Translations under genes and position numbers: made by a program
Assembly: GCF_004792415.1 (NCBI RefSeq)
Contig: NZ_CP038853.1
Coordinates: 1,612,001 to 1,676,000, forward strand
DNA: 64,000 bases
Direction of reading: 5' to 3'
Source: Pantoea vagans
GTDB taxonomy: Bacteria; Pseudomonadota; Gammaproteobacteria; Enterobacterales; Enterobacteriaceae
In this document: positions 60,118 through 64,000 of the stretch, piece by piece
Numbering within the stretch: the stretch's first letter is position 1
Layout of the letters: each line of letters begins with the position of its first letter
The notes under the pieces: generated by a model
Database searches by the model: none
What the model was told of the DNA's origin: nothing
What the model saw: the letters and a program-made list of their open reading frames with translations, nothing else

Positions 60118-60918
60118 ATGTCCTTTTCTCGTGCAGGTCGTCAGATGGTGATGGGCGTGATGGCTGTGGCGCTGATTGCAGGCGTCAACGTTAAAACCTT
60201 TGCAGCCGAAAACCTGCTGAACAAAATTAAAGAGCGCGGCACGCTGCTGGTGGGCCTGGAAGGGACTTATCCGCCATTCAGCTTCCAGGATGAAAAGGGC
60301 AAGCTGACCGGCTTTGAAGTGGAATTCGCGGAACAGCTGGCGCAGCACATGGGCGTTAAGGCGAGCCTGAAACCGACCAAATGGGACGGCATGCTGGCCT
60401 CACTCGACGCGAAGCGCATCGATGTGGTCATCAACCAGGTCACCATCTCTGATGAGCGTAAGAAGAAGTATGACTTCTCCACGCCATACACGGTTTCCGG
60501 CATACAGGCGCTGACGATGAAAGCCAACGCGGGCACCATCACCAAACCGGCCGATCTGGCGGGCAAGAAAGTGGGCGTGGGCCTCGGCACCAACTACGAG
60601 CAGTGGCTGCGTGAGAACGTGAAGGGCGTGGACATCCGTACTTATGATGATGACCCGACAAAATATCAGGATCTGCGCTCTGGCCGTCTGAATGCCATCC
60701 TGGTTGACCGTCTTGCCGCGCTGGATCTGGTCAAGAAAACCGGCGATACCATGGCAGTTGCGGGTGATGCCTTCTCCCGTCAGGAATCGGGCGTTGCAGT
60801 GCGTAAAGGCAACGACGATCTGCTGAAAGCGATCGACCAGGCCATTGCTGATATGCAGAAAGATGGCTCGCTGAGCAAGCTGTCTCAGAAATGGTTTGGC
60901 GCGGACGTGACGAAATAA
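60118..60918 (+). CDS. tcyJ: Periplasmic cystine-binding protein TcyJ (FliY)
   Basis: This 266-residue solute-binding protein has a signal peptide (RQMVMGVMAVALIAGVNV, cleavage near FAA) and type II SBP text: GTLLVGLEGTYPPFSFQ, FEVEFAEQLAQHMG and VVINQVTISDERKKKYDFST. It captures L-cystine (and analogues) for the TcyLN transporter. The ATG at 60118 gives the E. coli length; GTG at 60112 is an alternative. Expected to be CysB and oxidative-stress responsive, as in E. coli. Confidence 0.95.
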   Translation: MSFSRAGRQMVMGVMAVALIAGVNVKTFAAENLLNKIKERGTLLVGLEGTYPPFSFQDEKGKLTGFEVEFAEQLAQHMGVKASLKPTKWDGMLASLDAKRIDVVINQVTISDERKKKYDFSTPYTVSGIQALTMKANAGTITKPADLAGKKVGVGLGTNYEQWLRENVKGVDIRTYDDDPTKYQDLRSGRLNAILVDRLAALDLVKKTGDTMAVAGDAFSRQESGVAVRKGNDDLLKAIDQAIADMQKDGSLSKLSQKWFGADVTK

Positions 60919-61586
60919 TGCAGGAAAGTCTTAAACTGGTGCTGGATTCAGCACCTTTTTTATTAAAAGGCGCGCTGTTTACGCTGCAGCTCAGCATCGG
61001 CGGCATGTTCTTCGGTCTGCTGCTGGGCTTTATTCTGGCGCTGATGCGTCTGTCGCGCTTCTGGCCGGTTCGCTGGCTCGCGCGGATCTATGTCTCGATT
61101 TTCCGTGGCACCCCGCTGATCGCCCAGCTGTTTATGATCTACTACGGCCTGCCGCAGTTTGGCATTGAGCTGGATCCGATCCCCTCTGCGATGATTGGTC
61201 TTTCCCTGAACACCGCCGCCTATGCTTCTGAGTCACTGCGTGGCGCAATTGCATCGATTGAGCGCGGACAGTGGGAAGCGGCGGCGAGTATCGGTATGAC
61301 CCGCTGGCAGACCCTGCGCCGGGTGATCCTGCCGCAGGCTGCACGTACTGCGCTGCCTCCGCTGGGTAACAGCTTTATCAGCCTGGTGAAAGATACCTCG
61401 CTGGCGGCGACCATTCAGGTGCCGGAACTGTTCCGCCAGGCGCAGCTGATCACCTCGCGTACGCTGGAAGTTTTTACCATGTATCTGGCGGCCTCGCTGA
61501 TCTACTGGGTGATGGCAACGGTGTTATCTGCGTTGCAGAACCGGCTGGAACAGCATGTTAATCGTCAGGATTCGGAGTCGAAATGA
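60918..61586 (+). CDS. tcyL: Cystine ABC transporter permease TcyL
   Basis: This 222-residue permease has about five membrane segments, and the EAA loop (ASIGMTRWQTLRRVILPQA) that contacts the ATPase. Text such as SIFRGTPLIAQLFMIYYGLP matches E. coli YecS. The start codon overlaps the tcyJ stop by one base, and the end overlaps tcyN by 4 bases, indicating tight translational coupling. Confidence 0.96.
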   Translation: MQESLKLVLDSAPFLLKGALFTLQLSIGGMFFGLLLGFILALMRLSRFWPVRWLARIYVSIFRGTPLIAQLFMIYYGLPQFGIELDPIPSAMIGLSLNTAAYASESLRGAIASIERGQWEAAASIGMTRWQTLRRVILPQAARTALPPLGNSFISLVKDTSLAATIQVPELFRQAQLITSRTLEVFTMYLAASLIYWVMATVLSALQNRLEQHVNRQDSESK

Positions 61587-62335
61587 GCGCCATCGAAGTC
61601 AGAAAGCTGGTGAAATCCTTTAACGGCCAGAAGGTGCTGCACGATATCGACCTTGATGTGGCCGCCGGTGAAGTGGTTGCAATTATCGGCCCCAGCGGCT
61701 CGGGTAAAACCACGCTGCTGCGCAGTATCAACCTGCTGGAAGTTCCGGATAGCGGCACTATCCGCGTCGGGGAGATTACCGTGGATGCGGCGCTGGCACA
61801 GAGTAAGCAAAAGGAGCAGGTGCGTCGTCTGCGTCAGCAGGTCGGGTTTGTTTTCCAGAACTTCAATCTGTTTCCGCACCGTTCGGTGCTGGAGAACATC
61901 ATTGAAGGGCCGGTTATCGTTAAAGGCGAAGCGAAAGCGGATGCGGTAGCCCGCGCCCGCACGCTGCTGGCGAAGGTCGGGCTGCACGGCAAGGAAGAGA
62001 GCTATCCGCGTCGTCTGTCGGGTGGACAGCAGCAGCGCGTGGCGATCGCGCGTGCGCTGGCAATGCGGCCGGAAGTAATCCTGTTTGATGAACCAACCTC
62101 GGCGCTGGATCCGGAGCTGGTGGGTGAGGTGCTCAGCACCATTCGCGCACTGGCTGAAGAGAAGCGCACCATGGTCATCGTCACGCATGAGATGAGCTTT
62201 GCCCGCGACGTCGCTGACCGCGCTATTTTTATGGATCAGGGACGCATTGTGGAGCAGGGCGAGGCGAAAGCGTTGTTCAGTAATCCTCAGCAGCCGCGTA
62301 CCCGTCAGTTTCTCGATAAGTTCCTCAGTCAGTAA
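61583..62335 (+). CDS. tcyN: Cystine ABC transporter ATPase TcyN
   Basis: This 250-residue ABC ATPase has Walker A GPSGSGKT at 36-43, Q-loop VGFVFQNFNLFPH, signature LSGGQQQRVAIARAL and Walker B VILFDEPTSALDPE, with the H-loop His in VIVTHEMSFARDV. It powers TcyJL cystine uptake (YecC). A palindromic terminator follows four bases after the stop. Confidence 0.97.
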   Translation: MSAIEVRKLVKSFNGQKVLHDIDLDVAAGEVVAIIGPSGSGKTTLLRSINLLEVPDSGTIRVGEITVDAALAQSKQKEQVRRLRQQVGFVFQNFNLFPHRSVLENIIEGPVIVKGEAKADAVARARTLLAKVGLHGKEESYPRRLSGGQQQRVAIARALAMRPEVILFDEPTSALDPELVGEVLSTIRALAEEKRTMVIVTHEMSFARDVADRAIFMDQGRIVEQGEAKALFSNPQQPRTRQFLDKFLSQ

Positions 62336-62339
62336 CCTC

Positions 62340-62364
62340 ACTGCCTTCCCGGGAAGGCAGTTTT
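62340..62364 (+). terminator. Terminator of the cystine transport operon
   Basis: CTGCCTTCCC/GGGAAGGCAG is a 20-base perfect palindrome at 62341-62360 followed by four T residues, just past tcyN. Confidence 0.85.
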
Positions 62365-62799
62365 AACCGCCTTAATAATCTCACTTTTTAAACGATAACG
62401 GGCGGCTGTCAGCATAATGCGCGCCGTAATATCACAACCTATTATTCAGCCGTTAAACCTTTTGCCACATCTGACAAATCTTTTCCTTTCATCGGATATT
62501 TAATGGTTTTTCCTGATGCCGCTTTCTCTTATTTATATTTGCTGCAATATGAAACATTATTACCCTTTAGCGTGGCTTTGGTGCTGATAATTAGCCTGTT
62601 TGCATACTGATTAATAAGTGTAAGGAAAGGTTCTGCTGAGTAAATAACTGTGGCATCAGGGCCACCCGACGGCTTTTAAGAGTTTCGCTACATTCATCAT
62701 CGGTTCAATGGCGAATAATCGCTGGATAATCATAAAAGCAATACTGATTTCCTCGCTTTTACTTTCCAGCATTCTGACCTACATAGCAGGAGTCATTGA
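62365..62799. other. 435-bp intergenic region
   Basis: No gene or clear structure is seen. The stretch is AT-rich, with runs such as TTTTCCTTTC and GATAATTAGCC, and probably contains the promoter of the acyltransferase that follows. Confidence 0.5.
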
Positions 62800-63876
62800 A
62801 TGAGCCAGACTAAGTCAGACCAGATATTATGGGTAGATACCCTGAAGGGCGCCTGCATATTGCTGGTGGTCCTGTATCACACGGTGTTACCGGGTTTTGA
62901 AGGGACGATGAAATACCTCACTGCCGGGTGGATCCCCGCTGAAATATGGATGCAGTTTAATACGGTCCTGTCGCCGCTGCGTATGCCTGCTTTTTTCTTT
63001 GTGTCGGGATTGCTGGCGACCAATGGCATTATTAACCGGCCCTGGAAACAGGTCTTTACCAGTCGTATCACCAATCTCTTTTATCTCTATATTCTGTGGG
63101 GGTTTATTCAGTGGTGGTCAATTATCGGCATCTCCACTGAAATTACCGGCCAGCGCATTTCGCAGAATCTGAATGCCGCCTATGCCGGTTCGCTGTTTGA
63201 ATTTCTCAAGCTGACCTTTATGGCCATGAGTACCTCGTGGTATCTCTATGGGCTGGGACTCTATTTCCTCTGCGCCAAAATTTTCCGTCAATATAAGCTG
63301 GCCCTGGTAGCGGTGGCGATTCTGCTGAATTATCTGGCGGTTGAAAAAGTGATCCCGTTCTGGGGGCCGCAGAGCCTGGCGCAATATTTCCTGTTCTTCC
63401 TGTTAGGGGCGTTCTGGAGCCAGACGATGCTGCGCCTGAGTGAATGGCGGCGGGAGAACCTGATGCCCTGGGCGCTACTGGCGGCAGTTGCCGGGATTCA
63501 TGTGATATTCGGCCTGGATAAGAGCCTGTTCCTGTGTGTGCTGGCGGTGTTGTTCAGTATCGCTGCCTGCCGCTGGCTGAATCAGCATTTCAGCATGCGC
63601 TATCTCAACTGGGTCGGCCGCAATACGCTGCAGATTTACGTCATCCACCGTATTTTCATCGAGTTCTTTGGGATGTCCGCGATTCTGTTCGCGCAGCGGC
63701 ATCATCTGTTTGAGCAGGCGTGGTTTTCGTTCCTGTGGGCCTGTTTCTATCCGGTGGCTATCGTGGGGCTCTGTTCGCTCTGCTCAGTGGCGATCTGGTC
63801 GCTGACCAATCGCGGGGTGGGGCAGTCGCTGTTTGTGTTTCCGACGCTGATGAAGAGGGTGCCTGGCGGCGGGTGA
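62800..63876 (+). CDS. Acyltransferase family 3 membrane protein (YcfT-like)
   Basis: This 358-residue integral membrane protein has an N-terminal cytoplasmic turn and the family pattern LWVDTLKGACILLVVLYHTV (conserved His in LYHTV), then LRMPAFFFVSGLLATNGII. About ten hydrophobic segments follow. Similar enterobacterial proteins (YcfT) are predicted acyltransferases of unknown substrate. AGGAG precedes the ATG by 9 bases. The coding end runs into a short repeat-rich stretch at the window edge. Confidence 0.83.
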   Translation: MSQTKSDQILWVDTLKGACILLVVLYHTVLPGFEGTMKYLTAGWIPAEIWMQFNTVLSPLRMPAFFFVSGLLATNGIINRPWKQVFTSRITNLFYLYILWGFIQWWSIIGISTEITGQRISQNLNAAYAGSLFEFLKLTFMAMSTSWYLYGLGLYFLCAKIFRQYKLALVAVAILLNYLAVEKVIPFWGPQSLAQYFLFFLLGAFWSQTMLRLSEWRRENLMPWALLAAVAGIHVIFGLDKSLFLCVLAVLFSIAACRWLNQHFSMRYLNWVGRNTLQIYVIHRIFIEFFGMSAILFAQRHHLFEQAWFSFLWACFYPVAIVGLCSLCSVAIWSLTNRGVGQSLFVFPTLMKRVPGGG

Positions 63877-63880
63877 GGGG

Positions 63881-63942
63881 CGCTTTGCAGCGAGGTGGAC
63901 GGTAGCTTCCACCCGGAAGCGGGCAGGGTACGCTTTGCAGCG
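63881..63942 (+). repeat. Paired palindromic 12-bp repeat at window end
   Basis: CGCTTTGCAGCG occurs at 63881-63892 and again at 63931-63942. Each copy is self-complementary at its ends (CGCT...AGCG). Copies are 50 bp apart in GC-rich text after the acyltransferase stop. They may form part of an interspersed repeat. Confidence 0.45.
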
Positions 63943-64000
63943 GGCTGGCACTGAGAAGGTTTCGCCCGCCAGGCGATGGGGAGTTTCAGGGTGCCGGTGC

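Noticed and set aside
61565..62341. 258-codon minus-strand frame across tcyN
   Set aside because: Antisense shadow of a complete ABC ATPase with all motifs.

Overview
This 64-kb window reads as chromosome from an Enterobacterales bacterium of the Erwiniaceae type, most likely Pantoea or a close relative. The order yedJ, dcm, vsr, yedI, yodC, yedP, yodD, dsrB, rcsA, fliR...fliE, yedD, amyA, fliT/S/D/C/B/A/Z, dcyD, tcyJ/L/N follows the Escherichia coli flagellar region IIIb neighbourhood. It carries accessory genes that E. coli K-12 lacks there. The genus is an inference; no marker here proves it. No transposase, integrase gene or CRISPR array was seen.

Region 1 (1-14470) is a contact-dependent inhibition (CDI) locus. 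It holds a very large CdiA exoprotein whose 5' end lies outside the window, and its immunity gene. A graveyard of displaced toxin modules follows: a frameshifted orphan pretoxin with a VENN motif, a zinc-ribbon presumptive immunity gene, a SymE-type toxin, a decayed glycine-rich toxin remnant and an orphan barstar. Region 2 (14580-19600) holds small envelope and stress genes, a tRNA-Asn with a near-consensus promoter, mtfA, a phage-type gene, yedJ and a ribbon-helix-helix protein. Region 3 (19600-23440) has dcm and vsr in divergent orientation, yedI, yodC and small genes. Region 4 (23500-29500) carries a glucosyl-3-phosphoglycerate synthase/phosphatase pair (compatible-solute synthesis), a compact DsrA small RNA, yodD, a second candidate small RNA, a Pmp3-like protein, dsrB, a chemoreceptor with its own sigma-28 promoter, and rcsA.

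Region 5 (30099-41402) is the flagellar basal body and export cluster, fliR to fliF on the minus strand and fliE divergent. Region 6 (41400-50140) is a variable block between fliE and fliT. It contains small secreted or lipoprotein genes, an AT-rich acyltransferase, and a P22 C2-like repressor with a degenerate protease domain and two operators matching the P22 C2 consensus. It also holds a pair of small membrane coiled-coil genes, a DinI-like gene with an SOS box, an IraP-like gene, yedD and amyA. Region 7 (50238-58814) holds fliT, fliS, fliD, fliC, the flagellin lysine methylase fliB, a GT25 glycosyltransferase, an HNH nuclease, fliA and fliZ; sigma-28 promoters are readable before fliD, fliC and fliA. 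Region 8 (58830-64000) has a structured repeat-like element, D-cysteine desulfhydrase, the cystine ABC transporter and an acyltransferase.

The two most unusual items are the repressor-operator-membrane-protein module at 44.7-46.2 kb and the shortened DsrA RNA at 25.8 kb.
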